Positions 34,901 through 43,486 of a stretch of DNA of 64,000 nucleotides are shown piece after piece. This DNA is from CAVZTX01 sp963778375 (lineage in GTDB: Bacteria; Chloroflexota; Ktedonobacteria; Ktedonobacterales; Ktedonobacteraceae), in the NCBI GenBank assembly GCA_963778375.1, contig CAVZTX010000038.1, positions 310,001 through 374,000 of the forward strand, given 5' to 3'. The translations under genes were made by a program, and so were the position numbers. Under the pieces are notes generated by a model that ran no database searches, had not been told where the DNA came from, and saw nothing but the letters and a program-made list of their open reading frames with translations. How positions within the stretch are numbered: position 1 is the stretch's first letter; every line of letters starts with the position of its first letter.

Positions 34901-36241
34901 CTGGCGGAGGCGATCCCCGGTTTCGACTCAATCGAGGTCGGCGATGAATTGACCGACGATATGGTTGACCAGATCGTCAATACAGGCGTCACTGCTGTAC
35001 GAGTCCGCTCGGTGCTGGGCTGCCTTGCACATCGCGGCATCTGCCGTAAGTGCTACGGTCGTGACCTGGCTGCAAATGCCCTCGTCCGCCTCGGTGGTGC
35101 AGTCGGCATTATCGCCGCCCAGTCGATCGGTGAACCCGGTACCCAACTCACCATGCGTACCTTCCATACCGGCGGTATCGCTGGCGCACAGGGAGACATT
35201 ACCCAGGGTCTGCCACGTGTTGAAGAACTCTTCGAAGCACGCGTGCCCAAAGACAAGGCCGAGATTAGCGAAATTGATGGCGTGGTAGAAATCGTCAGAG
35301 ACGAGAATACTGGCGCTCGTACCATTCGCGTCATCTCAAGCAACGTCTTCTTCGACGAGTATCCACTCCCGTCAGATAGTCAGGTACTTGTCGCTGACGG
35401 GGAACACGTACAAAAGGATCAAGGTATCGCTTTGATGCCCGCCGAAGACGGCAATGAGCCGATTCCGGTGAAGGCACGCACAGAAGGTGAGGTGCTTATC
35501 AATGCAGATGGCATGCTGACCATTCGCTTTGAGGAGCGCGAGGAGCGTTCCTACCCGGTTCCGGCCGCACGCAATATCGTCGTGAATCCCGGTCAGAAGA
35601 TTTCGGCTGGCACGCCCATCACCGGTGGTCAGCGTGACCCACAGGATGTCTTACGCATCCAGGGACGCGATGCCGTTCAGACCTACCTGGTCAAAGAAGT
35701 TCAGCGCGTCTATCGTAACACTGGTGTGTATATCAATGATAAGCATATCGAAGTAATCATTCGCCAGATGCTGCGTCGTGTGAAAGTGGATGAGCCAGGC
35801 GATACCGAAATGTTGCCAAATGATCTCGTGGATCGTTTTGTGTATGCGGATACGAATGCTCGTGTGCTAGCAGAGGGTGGCGAACCTGCCACTGCCCAGA
35901 CAGTGCTGCTTGGCGTTACTAAAGCCTCGCTCAACACCGATAGCTTCCTGGCAGCAGCATCGTTCCAGGAAACCACTCGCGTGCTCACAGAGGCGGCAAT
36001 CGAAGCACAAACCGACCATCTCGTTGGCCTCAAGGAAAACGTGATTATCGGTAAGCTTATTCCGGCTGGCTCTGGTATTGCCCAGCGCCGCCGCGAACAG
36101 ATTGCTCGCCAGCAGGCTGCCGCCGCTCGACTTTCGTCGGCAACGCCCACCGTTGCAAGCGTGGGTGCTGGAGCAAGCGCAGGAGCTAGTGGAGGTATCG
36201 GTACTCTTGGCATGACACTTGACAGCTTGAGCGACGAGTGA
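31901..36241 (+). CDS. rpoC: RNA polymerase beta' subunit
   Basis: Beta' subunit of 1446 residues. The N-terminal zinc site is in CYCGKYKRVRFKGIVCDKCG, the catalytic Mg motif is NADFDGDQMAVH, and the second zinc site ends in GCLAHRGICRKCYG. Residues of about 130-300 are a charged, heptad-rich insertion beginning after YVVTHIDEEARQQE and ending before FGSQVFRAGMGAEAV; it is likely a long coiled coil. The start is ATG 31901 behind AAGGAG, one base after the rpoB stop; the open frame upstream is rpoB in another phase. The tail is Ala/Gly/Ser-rich. Confidence 0.97.
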   Translation: MLEVNDFNAIRISLASPEQIRGWSYGEVTKPETINYRTLKPEKDGLFCERIFGPTKDWECYCGKYKRVRFKGIVCDKCGVEVARSKVRRERMGHIELASPVSHIWYFKGTPSRIGLLLDLSPRNLERILYFALYVVTHIDEEARQQELMRLDEELVSLEQNLDEKVVERVDTLKERRESEIEDARNRISTDTYEIEARREQDLEAARRAESDTLARLREFMDQPAEEDIVYELTDRTIVKQGDTVTPKHLDLLERVAETTRNDIAENARREIETLRTDSEREAEQLRLNYQGQIDSVQTQLESQRVDRRQRLEQQRRDLEGLKKMDLLQENRFRELREAFGSQVFRAGMGAEAVRELISALDMDKLAGDLRHEISSTVGQRRKKATKRLKVVEAFRKSNTSPEWMILTVLPVLPPDLRPMVQLDGGRFATSDLNDLYRRVINRNNRLKRLLELGAPEIIIRNEKRMLQEACDALIDNGRRGRAVAGSGNHKLKSLSDMLKGKQGRFRQNLLGKRVDYSGRSVIVVGPDLKLHQCGLPKKMALELFKPFVMRKLVEQNFAHNIKSAKRFVERVKPEVWDVLEEVIKDHPVLLNRAPTLHRLGIQAFEAVLVEGSAIQLHPLVCSAFNADFDGDQMAVHVPLSDKAQDEARQFMLSTRNLLSPATGEPSIGASQDMVLGCFYLTQDRPGKKGEGHVFTDTTEAMLAYQQGVIDLQARIKVRLGETDVYDVPPPAKATMHSNGKPIETTVGRIILNEALPERLRFKNYAMKKENLRQIIGDCFKEYGRAKTSELADEIKRLGFSYATKAGVTIAISDVKVPEGKQDELTKTDAKIAELEEQYREGLITENERYQQTVDAWNEATENVTKMVQSSLDPFGSIYTIATSGATKAKFQQIRQLSGMRGLMASPSGKIIDIPIRGNFREGLSVLEYFISSHGARKGLADTALRTAESGYLTRRLIDVAQDVIVGEEDCGTTEGILITEEDSKEMMLPDIRTRLVGRVLAEAIPGFDSIEVGDELTDDMVDQIVNTGVTAVRVRSVLGCLAHRGICRKCYGRDLAANALVRLGGAVGIIAAQSIGEPGTQLTMRTFHTGGIAGAQGDITQGLPRVEELFEARVPKDKAEISEIDGVVEIVRDENTGARTIRVISSNVFFDEYPLPSDSQVLVADGEHVQKDQGIALMPAEDGNEPIPVKARTEGEVLINADGMLTIRFEEREERSYPVPAARNIVVNPGQKISAGTPITGGQRDPQDVLRIQGRDAVQTYLVKEVQRVYRNTGVYINDKHIEVIIRQMLRRVKVDEPGDTEMLPNDLVDRFVYADTNARVLAEGGEPATAQTVLLGVTKASLNTDSFLAAASFQETTRVLTEAAIEAQTDHLVGLKENVIIGKLIPAGSGIAQRRREQIARQQAAAARLSSATPTVASVGAGASAGASGGIGTLGMTLDSLSDE

Positions 36242-36269
36242 TAAAATAAACACTCGCATGTATAAAATG

Positions 36270-36297
36270 TAAAGGGCGCATACATATGCGCCCTTTA
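36270..36297 (+). ncRNA. Strong hairpin between rpoC and rpsL
   Basis: TAAAGGGCGCATA (36270-36282) and TATGCGCCCTTTA (36285-36297) form a perfect 13-bp inverted repeat with a two-base centre. It lies 22 bases before the rpsL start and lacks a T tract, so RNA processing or S12 autoregulation fits better than termination. Confidence 0.5.
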
Positions 36298-36319
36298 AGA
36301 GGATAGGGAGAGCCGTTCA

Positions 36320-36769
36320 TTGCCGACAATCAATCAGTTGATTCGTAAGGGCCGTTCGCATAAGAAGGAAAAGGTCAAGGCCCCAGCACTGCTGTATTCA
36401 TACAACGCGCTGAAGAACCGAACTTCTCGCCTGCGTGGCTCGCCACAGAAACGTGGCGTTTGCACCCAGGTGCGAACAATGACGCCCAAAAAGCCGAACT
36501 CGGCAATGCGTAAAATTGCCCGTGTTCGTCTGACCAACCAGATGGAAGTTACCGCTTACATCCCCGGTGAAGGTCATAATCTACAAGAGCACTCCGTTGT
36601 ACTCATTCGTGGTGGCCGTGTGAAAGATCTGCCGAGCGTGCGCTATCACATTGTCCGTGGTACGCTCGATAGTGATGGCGTCTCAAAACGTCGCCGCGGT
36701 CGCTCCAAGTATGGAGCCAAACGGCCCAAACCCGGACAGGCCGCACCCGCAAAAGGCGGCAAGAAATAA
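36320..36769 (+). CDS. rpsL: Ribosomal protein S12
   Basis: Decoding-centre protein of the 30S subunit, 149 residues. It starts PTINQLIRKGR and has the streptomycin-region block TPKKPNSAMRKIARV (K43 region) and GEGHNLQEHSVVLIRGGRVKDLPSVRYH (K88 region), all canonical. The C-terminus has a short extra basic/Ala/Pro tail. The start codon is TTG with GGGAG about 9 bases upstream. It heads the str segment rpsL-rpsG-fusA-tuf. Confidence 0.97.
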   Translation: MPTINQLIRKGRSHKKEKVKAPALLYSYNALKNRTSRLRGSPQKRGVCTQVRTMTPKKPNSAMRKIARVRLTNQMEVTAYIPGEGHNLQEHSVVLIRGGRVKDLPSVRYHIVRGTLDSDGVSKRRRGRSKYGAKRPKPGQAAPAKGGKK

Positions 36770-37090
36770 TCTGTGAGGCCAATTCATTGGCCCCTGTAAG
36801 GGCACCACTCTAGAGGTACCCTGAACGATACCACCTGAACTGAACGCCTCAGGTAGGTCGGCAAATCGTGCATCATCACAAAGTTTCAATCCTTACTTTA
36901 TGATGAGAGGCGAGTGTCCTCCGTTGCTTTGATTTCGCCCCGTCAGAGGGGAACTGCAAGAAGCAAGAATGGATAGGCACTCGCGTAAGGCGTCTAATGA
37001 GATTGTAGGCGTGGCCCGTATGGTCGCCATTACGATCCATCGACGCCTTTTCTGGTGTTTTTTTGAGCAAATGTGAAAGGCAGGCAGACC
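36770..37090. other. rpsL-rpsG intergenic region
   Basis: A 321-base gap, unusually long for the str operon. A REP-like fragment in reverse orientation (GGCCCCTGTAAGGGCACC near 36788) is visible. AAGGCGTC near 36986 recurs inversely as GACGCCTT near 37043, followed by T-rich sequence, which could form a long-range stem upstream of rpsG. I see no gene. Confidence 0.4.
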
Positions 37091-37561
37091 TTGCCAAGAC
37101 GTAAAAGAGCAGTGCGTCGGCCAGATGTACCGGACGCGAAGTTTAAGAGCCGCAACGTGGCTCGCTTTATCGGTAAATTAATGTTAGATGGTAAACGCAG
37201 TCTGGCTGAGCATATTATGTACGATGCGTTTGACACAATTGAGGCGAGGCAGAAGCGCCCGCCGCTGGACGTATTTGAGCAGGCGTTGAAAAATGCAACG
37301 CCCACGCTGGAAGTGAAACCCCGCCGTGTCGGTGGTTCGACCTACCAAGTTCCCGTCGATATTCGTAGGGAGCGCGGTAATACGCTGGCAATGCGCTGGC
37401 TCATTCGTTCCGCCCGTTCGCGTACGGGAAGAAGTATGGCCGAGAAACTTGCCAGCGAACTAATGGATGCAGCAGCCGGACAAGGCGCGACAATTAAAAA
37501 ACGTGAGGAGACCCATAAAATGGCGGAGTCTAACAAAGCCTTCGCTCATTATCGCTGGTAA
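37091..37561 (+). CDS. rpsG: Ribosomal protein S7
   Basis: 30S head assembly protein. The canonical opening PRRKRAVRRPDVPD follows TTG 37091, giving the standard 156 residues. An upstream ATG (37073) would add six atypical residues that overlap the ribosome site AAAGGCAGG. Conserved blocks include FIGKLMLDGKRSLAEHIMYDAF and VGGSTYQVPVDIR, followed by RRWLI-like sequence and KREETHKMAESNKAFAHYRW. It is followed by fusA after 9 bases. Confidence 0.97.
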   Translation: MPRRKRAVRRPDVPDAKFKSRNVARFIGKLMLDGKRSLAEHIMYDAFDTIEARQKRPPLDVFEQALKNATPTLEVKPRRVGGSTYQVPVDIRRERGNTLAMRWLIRSARSRTGRSMAEKLASELMDAAAGQGATIKKREETHKMAESNKAFAHYRW

Positions 37562-37570
37562 CATAGAATC

Positions 37571-39646
37571 ATGCCTAGAGAATTTCCACTGGAAAAAACC
37601 CGAAATATTGGTATTATTGCTCACATAGATGCTGGTAAAACAACGACGACTGAGCGCGTCCTCTTCTACACTAAGAAGATTCACCGCATGGGTGAGGTGC
37701 ACGAAGGCGCGGCAACAATGGACTGGATGCCCCAGGAGCAGGAACGCGGCATTACGATTACATCAGCCGCCACAACCTGTTTTTGGCAGGATTATCGTAT
37801 CAACATCATCGACACGCCAGGCCACGTCGACTTTACTGCTGAGGTCGAGCGATCTCTGCGCGTTCTCGATGGGGGAGTCGTTGTCTTTGATGCAGTTGCA
37901 GGCGTTGAGCCGCAATCTGAGACAGTATGGCGTCAAGCGAATAAGTATAATGTCCCTCGTATCTGTTTCGTCAATAAAATGGATCGCATTGGCGCTGATT
38001 TCTGGCGTACGGTGGAAATGATTCGCGAGCGCCTGGGCGCTCAACCTGTACCAATCCAAATACCGATTGGTCAGGAAAGCAATTTTAAAGGATTTATTGA
38101 CCTGATCGAGCAACAGGCCATCATCTTTACCGATGACCTGGGTACGAAGTCGGAGCATACGCAAGTACCTACAAGCATGGAAGCTGAAGTCGCTCAGCAC
38201 CGCGAACTTCTGATCGAGCGTGTAGCCGAAACTGATGAGGAGCTGACCCTCAAATATCTTGAGGGTGAGGAGATTACCAAAGAGGAACTTGTCGCAGCAT
38301 TGCGTAAAGCTGCTATTGCCGGCACACTGGTGCCGGTACTTTGTGGTTCTGCCCTGAAAAATAAGGGTGTACAGGCAATGCTGGATGCGGTGGTGGCATA
38401 TCTGCCATCTCCCCTGGACATTCCTCTTCCGACCGGTGTCGATCCTAATATGAACGAGGCAGAGACGCGCGAAGTAAGCAATTCAGCGCCATTTAGCGCA
38501 CTCGTCTTCAAGATCGTTTCCGATCCATTCGTAGGTCGCCTGTCGTACCTGCGGGTCTACTCCGGTACGCTGACAAAAGGTTCATCAATTGAGAACAGCA
38601 CGAAGGACAAGTCCGAGCGCATCGGTCGTTTGCTGCGTATGCATGCAAATCACCGTGAGGATATTGACGAAATCCGCGCAGGTGATATCTGTGCGGCTGT
38701 AGGACTGCGTAACACCTTTACAGGCGATACGCTCTGTGATCCTCAGCATCCAATTATCCTGGAGTCGATCACGTTCCCACAGCCCGTGATTGAAATCGCC
38801 ATTGAGCCAAGGACTCGAGCTGACCAGGACAAAATGGCAATCGCGTTAAATAAGCTAGCGGAAGAGGACCCTACCTTCCAATTGCATACCGATACAGAAA
38901 CCGGCCAGACCATCATCAGTGGTATGGGTGAACTACACCTAGAAGTCATCGTGGATCGCATGTTCCGCGAGTTTAAGGTGGAGGCAAATGTGGGTCGCCC
39001 ACAAGTTGCCTATCGCGAAACAATTACACGCGAAGCCACAGCCGAGGGTAAGCACGTTCGACAAACGGGTGGCCACGGCCAATATGGTGACGTGTGGATT
39101 CGAGTGGCTCCCAACGAGCGCGGCAAAGGCTTTGAGTTTGTCAATGCCATTGTTGGCGGCGTGGTGCCTAAAGAATATATCAAGCCGGTTGAAAACGGTA
39201 TTAGAGAGACATTGGAAAATGGCATCATCGCCGGATATCCAATGATCGATGTCAAAGCAACACTCTTCGATGGGTCATACCACGAAGTAGACTCGAATGA
39301 AATGGCCTTTAAGACCGCCGGTTCGCTGGCGATCAAAGAGGCAGCTCGTAAAGCATCTCCTATTATACTTGAGCCGGTGATGTTGGTAGAGGTGACAACC
39401 TCGGAAGAATTTTACGGCGATGTAATTGGTGACATCAATCGACGCCGTGGAACTATCCTGGGCATGGAGAGCCGCGGGACAATGGTAGTGGTACGGGGCC
39501 ATGTTCCTCTCGCCGAAATGTTTGGCTACGTGAACGATCTCCGTTCAATGACCAGTGGCCGCGCTAACTACTCGATGGAGTTTGCGCACTATGATCCCGT
39601 TCCAAGAAATATCGCTGAAACGATTGTCGCCAAGGCGAGCCGCTAA
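37571..39646 (+). CDS. fusA: Elongation factor G
   Basis: Translocation GTPase of 691 residues. GTPase motifs: AHIDAGKTTTTERVL (G1), RGITITSAATTCFW (G2), DTPGHVDFTAEVER (G3), NKMDRIGADF (G4) and CGSALKNKG (G5). Domain IV begins near RETITREATAEGKHVRQTGG, and domain V with EPVMLVEVTTSEEFYG. No insertions are seen. It follows rpsG and precedes tuf by 241 bases. Confidence 0.97.
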   Translation: MPREFPLEKTRNIGIIAHIDAGKTTTTERVLFYTKKIHRMGEVHEGAATMDWMPQEQERGITITSAATTCFWQDYRINIIDTPGHVDFTAEVERSLRVLDGGVVVFDAVAGVEPQSETVWRQANKYNVPRICFVNKMDRIGADFWRTVEMIRERLGAQPVPIQIPIGQESNFKGFIDLIEQQAIIFTDDLGTKSEHTQVPTSMEAEVAQHRELLIERVAETDEELTLKYLEGEEITKEELVAALRKAAIAGTLVPVLCGSALKNKGVQAMLDAVVAYLPSPLDIPLPTGVDPNMNEAETREVSNSAPFSALVFKIVSDPFVGRLSYLRVYSGTLTKGSSIENSTKDKSERIGRLLRMHANHREDIDEIRAGDICAAVGLRNTFTGDTLCDPQHPIILESITFPQPVIEIAIEPRTRADQDKMAIALNKLAEEDPTFQLHTDTETGQTIISGMGELHLEVIVDRMFREFKVEANVGRPQVAYRETITREATAEGKHVRQTGGHGQYGDVWIRVAPNERGKGFEFVNAIVGGVVPKEYIKPVENGIRETLENGIIAGYPMIDVKATLFDGSYHEVDSNEMAFKTAGSLAIKEAARKASPIILEPVMLVEVTTSEEFYGDVIGDINRRRGTILGMESRGTMVVVRGHVPLAEMFGYVNDLRSMTSGRANYSMEFAHYDPVPRNIAETIVAKASR

Positions 39647-39887
39647 AGTAAGCAAAGATTCGGAGCCGAAGCCAGGGAATAGGCCTACCGAACCCAGGGG
39701 CATGAGCGAAGTTTGCAGAACGAATTGCAACTCGCTCTGGCTCCTACAGAACTTTATCTTATTGAATTGCAATCGGAGAGTTGATCAAATACTCTCTAAA
39801 CAAAACACAAAAAGAGTGCCATCGCAAAGTTGCAGACCCTGGCGCACAAATGTTTGCACAGAGCACTGATGGAGGATAAAAAAACAA

Positions 39888-41096
39888 ATGGCAAAGAAGA
39901 AGTTTGAGCGAACGAAACCGCATGTGAACGTGGGAACGATCGGACATATCGATCATGGCAAAACCACGCTGACGGCGGCCATCACCAAAGTGCTGGCCAA
40001 AGCCAACGCCAGCAACAAGTACATCGCCTTCGACCAGATCGACAAAGCGCCCGAGGAGCGCGAACGGGGCATCACGATCGCGATTGCCCACGTGGAATAC
40101 GAGACCGAGAAACGGCACTACGCCCACGTGGACTGCCCAGGGCATGCCGACTACATCAAGAACATGATCACCGGGGCAGCCCAGATGGATGGCGCGATCC
40201 TGGTGGTGAGTGCGCCGGATGGTCCGATGCCCCAGACGCGCGAACACATCCTGCTGGCTGAGCAAGTCGAAGTGCCGGCCATGGTCGTGTTCCTCAACAA
40301 AGTGGACATGATGGACGACGAAGAACTCCTGGAACTGGTCGAATTGGAAGTCCGCGAACTCTTGAGCAAGTACGACTTTCCCGGAGATGATGTGCCGGTC
40401 ATTCGGGGATCGGCGCTCAAAGCCTTGGAGAGCAAGGGTGACCTCAGTCGCAGCGACAGCGATGCCGCCTGCATCTGGGACCTGATGGACGCGGTCGATA
40501 GCTACATACCGACCCCACCGCGAGCGACCGACAAGCCGTTCTTGATGCCGATAGAAGATGTCTTTGGCATCAAAGGACGCGGCACGGTGGGGACCGGGCG
40601 AATTGAGCGGGGCATCGTCAAAGTGGGCGACTCGGTCGAGATCGTAGGGATGAAGGAGGAGACGCGCAGTGTGGTGGTCACAGGAGTGGAGATGTTCCAG
40701 AAGACGCTGGATCAAGGGATGGCGGGAGACAACGTGGGCTGCCTGTTACGAGGAGTCGAGCGAACCGACATTGAGCGAGGGCAGGTCTTAGCCAAGCCGG
40801 GGTCGATCAAGCCGCACAAGAGCTTCAAGGCGCAGGTCTACGTCTTGTCGAAGGAAGAGGGAGGACGGCACACGCCGTTCTTCAATGGGTATCGGCCGCA
40901 GTTCTACGTGCGCACGACCGATGTGACGGGAGCGATTCGTTTACCCGAAGGGGTCGAGATGGTGATGCCGGGGGACAACATCGAGATGACGGTGGAGTTG
41001 CTCCAGCCGGTGGCGATGGAAGAGGGGGTCAAGTTTGCCATCCGTGAGGGTGGACGTACGGTGGGTGCTGGCATCTGCACCAAGATCGAGAACTAA
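39888..41096 (+). CDS. tuf: Elongation factor Tu
   Basis: Aminoacyl-tRNA carrier GTPase of 402 residues. Motifs: GHIDHGKTTLTAAI (G1), RGITIAIAHVEYET (switch I), DCPGHADYIKNM (G3), NKVDMMDDEE (G4) and RGSALKALE (G5); domains 2 and 3 are standard. Switch I reads IAIAHVEY where many bacteria have INTSHVEY. Codon use differs by eye from neighbouring genes, with far more C- and G-ending codons until about 41040, where it returns to the local style. This suggests recombination with another tuf copy. The start has GGAGGATAAA upstream. Confidence 0.97.
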   Translation: MAKKKFERTKPHVNVGTIGHIDHGKTTLTAAITKVLAKANASNKYIAFDQIDKAPEERERGITIAIAHVEYETEKRHYAHVDCPGHADYIKNMITGAAQMDGAILVVSAPDGPMPQTREHILLAEQVEVPAMVVFLNKVDMMDDEELLELVELEVRELLSKYDFPGDDVPVIRGSALKALESKGDLSRSDSDAACIWDLMDAVDSYIPTPPRATDKPFLMPIEDVFGIKGRGTVGTGRIERGIVKVGDSVEIVGMKEETRSVVVTGVEMFQKTLDQGMAGDNVGCLLRGVERTDIERGQVLAKPGSIKPHKSFKAQVYVLSKEEGGRHTPFFNGYRPQFYVRTTDVTGAIRLPEGVEMVMPGDNIEMTVELLQPVAMEEGVKFAIREGGRTVGAGICTKIEN

Positions 41097-41101
41097 AATT
41101 T

Positions 41102-41129
41102 GTAGGAGCACAATGCATTGTGCTCCTAC
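41102..41129. repeat. 28-bp perfect palindrome after tuf
   Basis: GTAGGAGCACAATG is followed directly by its exact inverse complement, CATTGTGCTCCTAC. It lies 5 bases after the tuf stop and 21 bases before rpsJ, and resembles the GTAGG...CCTAC ends of dispersed REP-type palindromes. It could act as a terminator or mRNA stabiliser. Confidence 0.6.
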
Positions 41130-41149
41130 TCCTACTATAGGAGAAGAGT

Positions 41150-41467
41150 ATGGCCACAGGAACTAAACAGCGTATCCGCATTCGTTTGAAGGCATACGAT
41201 CACCGCATTCTCGATCAGTCAGCGATGCAGATTGTAGATACGGCGCAACAGACGGGCGCACGGGTCTCAGGTCCAATACCTCTGCCCACCGAGATTGATA
41301 AGTTTACCGTGATGCGTTCGCCTTTTATCGATAAGGACGCACGCGAACAATTTGAAATTCGCACGCATAAACGCCTGATAGATATTATTGAGCCGACGAA
41401 CAAAACCGTTGAGGCCTTGACACGTTTGAATCTGCCCGCAGGCGTTGACATCGAAATCAAGCTGTAG
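41150..41467 (+). CDS. rpsJ: Ribosomal protein S10
   Basis: 30S protein (also the NusB-binding antitermination factor NusE), 105 residues, normal length. The sequence RIRIRLKAYDHRILDQSA is canonical and is followed by SGPIPLPTEIDKFTVMRSPF and the C-terminal ADVEIKL-like LPAGVDIEIKL. GGAGAAGAGT lies before ATG. It opens the S10 segment, which runs without sizeable gaps to secY. Confidence 0.97.
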   Translation: MATGTKQRIRIRLKAYDHRILDQSAMQIVDTAQQTGARVSGPIPLPTEIDKFTVMRSPFIDKDAREQFEIRTHKRLIDIIEPTNKTVEALTRLNLPAGVDIEIKL

Positions 41468-41513
41468 GAACTCATACATCATACCTCTACAGCGAAAGAA
41501 GAGAGGAAAGGAT

Positions 41514-42347
41514 ATGCTCAGTGGATTGTTGGGCAGAAAAGTCGGCATGACCCAGGTGTTTGGGCCGGATGGTTCGGTTACTCCGGTTACGGTGATAGAA
41601 GCTGGCCCATGCGTCGTAACGCAGATCAAAACGACTGCCCGTGACGGTTATGAATCCGTTCAAATTGGATTTGAGCAGGCAAAAATGAAGAGCACAACTC
41701 GCGCTCAACTGGGTCATCTCGGACATAGCCTGCCATTGTTAAAAGGCCAACGCAAGCGCTTACAAACATATCAGCAGGAACAGCGCACAAAATCTAAAAC
41801 GGAGACGAGTGCCTCTGAAAGTGCCTCGGCCAGTGAGAGCACTTCTGACGAGAAGAAAAAAGATAAACAAATTACGAAGTTGCTGAAAGTGCAAGCAAAC
41901 CGCCAGCGTCGCCCAGGACCAGAGGTTGGTCCGTTCAAAGTATTGCGTGAGGTTGGATTGCAATCAGGTGTTACCTCGGAGACGTTGGAACTCGGCAAAC
42001 AATTTGATGCTAGCCTGTTTACGGTTGGTGAGTCGGTTGACATCGTCGGTACCTCCAAGGGGAAAGGTTTCCAGGGTGGAGTCAAGCGTCATGGATTTCG
42101 TGGCGGACCTAAGACTCATGGTCAATCAGACCGTACACGCGCTCCCGGCTCGATTGGTTCTGGGACAACTCCCGGACGAGTGCTGAAGGGAACACGTATG
42201 GCCGGTCACATGGGTAACGAACGTGTGACGGCGAAGAAGCTGCAAGTGATTCAAGCTGATCCTGAGCGCAACCTGTTGCTGGTCAAGGGCTCGGTCCCTG
42301 GAGCTAATGGTGGCTTGCTCATGATTAAGAAGCAAGGGATGAGGTAA
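41514..42347 (+). CDS. rplC: Ribosomal protein L3 with internal low-complexity insertion
   Basis: 50S assembly protein of 277 residues. It starts MLSGLLGRKVGMTQVFGPDG at ATG 41514 behind GAGAGGAAAGG; the upstream frame overlaps rpsJ and is not used. Residues of about 73-137 replace a short loop with a charged Ser/Glu/Lys-rich insertion (for example KTETSASESASASES) before the family sequence resumes at GPFKVLREV. The peptidyl-transferase-side loop GVKRHGFRGGPKTHGQSDRT is canonical. Typical bacterial L3 is about 205-215 residues. Confidence 0.95.
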   Translation: MLSGLLGRKVGMTQVFGPDGSVTPVTVIEAGPCVVTQIKTTARDGYESVQIGFEQAKMKSTTRAQLGHLGHSLPLLKGQRKRLQTYQQEQRTKSKTETSASESASASESTSDEKKKDKQITKLLKVQANRQRRPGPEVGPFKVLREVGLQSGVTSETLELGKQFDASLFTVGESVDIVGTSKGKGFQGGVKRHGFRGGPKTHGQSDRTRAPGSIGSGTTPGRVLKGTRMAGHMGNERVTAKKLQVIQADPERNLLLVKGSVPGANGGLLMIKKQGMR

Positions 42348-42352
42348 CCGAA

Positions 42353-43168
42353 ATGCCCTCGACTACAGTGTATAACATGGCCGGAGAGGTCATAGAACAG
42401 CTCGAACTGAGCGAGCAGGTGTTCGGAGTCACCCCGAATGTACCGGTGCTCCATCAGGTTGTCACCGCACAACTGGTGAATCGTCGTCAAGGTACTGCTT
42501 CGACGAAGACTCGCGCTGAAGTTTCAGGCGGCGGTAAGAAGCCGTATAAACAAAAGGGAACGGGCCGCGCCCGGCAGGGAAGCACACGCGCCCCGCAGTT
42601 CCGTCATGGTGGAGTTGTATGGGGTCCAAAGCCGCATCCCTATCATCATGATGTGCCGCGCAAAATGCGCCGTCTGGCTATTCGCTCGGCATTATCCGAT
42701 AAGGTGGCGAATGAGCAATTGATCGTTGTCAACGACTTAGCCCTTGCTGCACCACGCACGAAGGATATGTTGACGATCCTTGATAAGCTGCCGGTAAATG
42801 GTAAGCGGGTTTTGATGATGTTGCCGAAACGCGATGAGAATATTCTGCTTTCTGTGCGTAACATTCCTATGGCAAAGGCGCAGCATGTCTCCTCGATCAA
42901 CGTCGTGGAACTGCTGAAGCACGATTTCGTGATTATGCCTAAGCAAACCGTGCGCTGGATTGAGCTGGTATTCGGCGAAGGTGTGAGCGCTGAGGAAGCC
43001 AGCCACCGCATTGCCGATGAGCTTGGTGAGCAGGAGACTGCGCCTCAGCCTCAGTATGCAGAGGATGCAATGGTGTCCCCGCAGACAAGCGATAGCGCCG
43101 CAGATGAGCCGACTGCTTCGGTATCGGATTCTGAGGCTTCAGCGACAACTGACGGTGAGGAAGGATAG
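42353..43168 (+). CDS. rplD: Ribosomal protein L4 with acidic C-terminal tail
   Basis: 50S protein lining the exit tunnel, 271 residues against the usual 205-210. The tunnel loop region TKTRAEVSGGGKKPYKQKGT and RPQFRHGG-like RAPQFRHGGVVWGP are conserved, as is the IVVNDLALAAPRTKDM block. The last 50 residues (from about EQETAPQPQYAEDAM) are acidic and Ser/Thr/Ala-rich. It starts 6 bases after rplC. In other bacteria L4 can autoregulate the S10 operon; no matching leader was identified here. Confidence 0.95.
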   Translation: MPSTTVYNMAGEVIEQLELSEQVFGVTPNVPVLHQVVTAQLVNRRQGTASTKTRAEVSGGGKKPYKQKGTGRARQGSTRAPQFRHGGVVWGPKPHPYHHDVPRKMRRLAIRSALSDKVANEQLIVVNDLALAAPRTKDMLTILDKLPVNGKRVLMMLPKRDENILLSVRNIPMAKAQHVSSINVVELLKHDFVIMPKQTVRWIELVFGEGVSAEEASHRIADELGEQETAPQPQYAEDAMVSPQTSDSAADEPTASVSDSEASATTDGEEG

Positions 43169-43173
43169 AGATT

Positions 43174-43470
43174 GTGGAAATTACAGAAGTGCTCCGTCAC
43201 GGTATCGTAACTGAAAGAACAGTGGCGCAGCAAGCCCAGAATAAATATACCTTTCGCGTGGCGTTGACCGCAAACAAAATCGATGTGCGCCGGGCAGTAG
43301 AAGCCATGTTTAAGGTGCATGTTGTCAAAGTGAATACCATGCGCATGCCTGGAAAGCCACGTGCAATACGTCGAAGGGGTTCCGCTCCTCGACCTGTACC
43401 GGCTCGCGAGTGGAAAAAGGCGATTGTAACCCTACGTGAAGGGGACTCAATCGACGCATTGAAAGCATAA
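43174..43470 (+). CDS. rplW: Ribosomal protein L23
   Basis: 50S protein at the tunnel exit and docking site for trigger factor and SRP, 98 residues. It has RHGIVTERTVAQQAQNKYTF, VEAMFKVHVVKVNTM and the basic loop RAIRRRGSAPRPVPAREW. The start is GTG with GAGGAAGG upstream. It lies 5 bases after rplD and 16 before rplB. Confidence 0.95.
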   Translation: MEITEVLRHGIVTERTVAQQAQNKYTFRVALTANKIDVRRAVEAMFKVHVVKVNTMRMPGKPRAIRRRGSAPRPVPAREWKKAIVTLREGDSIDALKA

Positions 43471-43486
43471 GGGAAGGGGTTGAGAG

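Noticed and set aside
36878..36900. GTTTCAATCC motif resembling some CRISPR repeats
   Set aside because: Only one copy is present and there is no spaced repetition.
39647..39887. Possible tRNA or riboswitch before tuf
   Set aside because: I could not build a cloverleaf or a known aptamer; only short repeats of GAATTGCAA are visible.
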